A stretch of DNA of 64,000 nucleotides from CAMCXE01 sp036520615 (GTDB lineage Bacteria > Pseudomonadota > Gammaproteobacteria > Pseudomonadales > Cellvibrionaceae), in NCBI GenBank assembly GCA_036520615.1, contig DATDJI010000073.1:37001-101000 (forward strand). Direction: 5' to 3'. Shown one piece after another: positions 63,062-64,000 of this stretch. Both the position numbers and the translations under genes were made by a program. Under the pieces are notes generated by a model. It ran no database searches and had not been told where the DNA came from. It saw only the letters and a program-made list of their open reading frames with translations. Every line of letters begins with the position of its first letter. Position 1 is the stretch's first letter.

Positions 63062-64000
63062 AGATGTTAAACAAATAATCCAGAACAGCTATCGCAAGTA
63101 TTTACAAAGCCTGCAGCTGCAAGCGCGCTACGGCCAAAAATTAATGATTGCGCAAATTGCGCGTACGTTGGGTGGGGTATCGCTGTCTCAAGACGGTGAT
63201 CGGTTTGGCGCTAATCATGTTTGCGTTGTCGAGGCTGGAACGGGAACGGGTAAAACGGTTGCCTACTTATTATCAGCTATTCCCATGGCGAAGGCGCGTA
63301 AAAAAAAGGTAGTTATTTCTACGGCCACAATTGCACTGCAAGAGCAAATTGTCTTTAAAGACTTACCCGATATCGCTCGGCATTCAGGGTTAAATTTTAG
63401 TTTTGTATTAGCGAAAGGCCGCGGTCGTTATTTGTGTTTGAGTAAATTGGATCGAATTTTATCGGCTGATAATCAACCTTTAATTCCGCTTTATGAAGAG
63501 CTTATTACTGAGCAGGATAACCAGCTGTTTCAATCGATGATGTCCGCGTTAAGCCAAGGAAATTGGGACGGTGATAAAGACGCTTGGCCCGACGAATTAC
63601 CGCAAGAGAGTTGGCAAAAAATTACGACGGATCATCGTCAATGTACGGGCCGCAGATGCAGCCACGTGCGCAATTGCGCTTTTTTTCGCGCCCGTGATGC
63701 GTTGGATGATGCCGACGTGGTAGTCGCCAATCACGATTTAGTACTCGCTGATTTGGCTCTTGGTGGCGGCGCTATTTTACCCGCGCCGAAAAATACTTTT
63801 TATGTTTTTGATGAGGGCCACCATTTACCGGAAAAGGCTCTCAATCATTTTGCCTGTCATACACGTGTGGTTGCCACCGTGCGTTGGTTGGGGCAAACCG
63901 AAGGCCAGTGTAAGCACGTGTTGGAGTCGATCGCTGGGCTGGCTTTTGTACAAACACTGGCTGTTCCGCTTGAGGCATACTTAAAAAATACCCGCGCTAA
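63051..64000 (+). CDS. dinG: DinG/YoaA-family ATP-dependent DNA helicase (N-terminal part)
   Basis: XPD-like 5'-3' helicase with an iron-sulfur cluster. The visible 316 residues contain the Walker A motif VEAGTGTGKTVAYL, motif Ia VVISTATIALQEQI, and cluster cysteines in KGRGRYLCL and CTGRRCSHVRNCAFFRAR. The DEAH box reads DEGHH, as in this family. The ATG at 63051 lies inside the end of the acyltransferase gene. The frame runs open to the window edge. dinG or yoaA cannot be told apart from this part alone. Confidence 0.94.
   Translation, partial: MLDEDVKQIIQNSYRKYLQSLQLQARYGQKLMIAQIARTLGGVSLSQDGDRFGANHVCVVEAGTGTGKTVAYLLSAIPMAKARKKKVVISTATIALQEQIVFKDLPDIARHSGLNFSFVLAKGRGRYLCLSKLDRILSADNQPLIPLYEELITEQDNQLFQSMMSALSQGNWDGDKDAWPDELPQESWQKITTDHRQCTGRRCSHVRNCAFFRARDALDDADVVVANHDLVLADLALGGGAILPAPKNTFYVFDEGHHLPEKALNHFACHTRVVATVRWLGQTEGQCKHVLESIAGLAFVQTLAVPLEAYLKNTRA

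Overview
The window reads as chromosomal DNA of a free-living, polysaccharide-degrading gammaproteobacterium. The best fit is the Cellvibrio / Saccharophagus / Teredinibacter group. Reasons: a secreted GH9 cellulase with a long poly-serine linker, polar-flagellum genes, and a housekeeping block in the order known from Pseudomonas and relatives (dsbD, aroQ, accB, accC, prmA, DUF3426 gene, dusB, fis, purH, purD). I could not run database searches; all names come from motifs, length and gene order.

Layout. 1-1 kb: end of a flagellar operon (fliM partial, fliL). 1.1-3.9 kb: yffB-like gene, dapD, moaC, moaD and an unknown membrane protein. 4-7.4 kb: two FHA-domain proteins around a tRNA-Pro / tRNA-Arg / tRNA-His set. 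The set is interrupted between Arg and His by about 1.1 kb carrying unfamiliar small ORFs. 7.6-18.8 kb: the conserved housekeeping block, all on the minus strand. 19.1-24.2 kb: a lipoprotein, then an mprF (lpiA)-like and acvB-like pair, probably making and breaking down aminoacyl-phosphatidylglycerol.

24.4-39.3 kb is the standout region: a compact hybrid NRPS-PKS locus. Protein 1 has the order A-T-KS-AT-T-aminotransferase. Protein 2 is C-A-T-C-A-T. Two small alpha/beta-hydrolase-fold proteins follow; they resemble the hydrolase 1 / hydrolase 2 pair of exosortase-A loci. There is no thioesterase domain. The nucleophile-elbow serine is replaced by Arg in one hydrolase and Cys in the other. The predicted product is a short beta-amino-acid-containing peptide, tentatively Pro - C2 unit with beta-amine - Ser - Gly.

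39.3-42.7 kb: an orphan pseudopilin, then a DUF4266 lipoprotein / DUF3570 outer-membrane protein / ApbE flavinyltransferase operon, in which the DUF3570 protein carries a flavinylation-like TGAT motif. 42.9-51.3 kb: stand-alone accessory genes (glutathione peroxidase, transglutaminase-like protein, N-formylglutamate amidohydrolase family protein, LysR/SDR divergent pair, sorbosone-dehydrogenase-like lipoprotein, chloroperoxidase-like hydrolase, pentapeptide-repeat protein). 52.1-54.7 kb: the GH9 cellulase with a C-terminal sorting-like tail. 55.2-64 kb: a secreted unknown, a GNAT, a J-domain membrane protein, ppx, a methyltransferase, msrA, a REC-GGDEF-REC protein, a PlsC-like acyltransferase and the start of a dinG-type helicase. 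I saw no insertion sequences, rRNA genes or CRISPR arrays.
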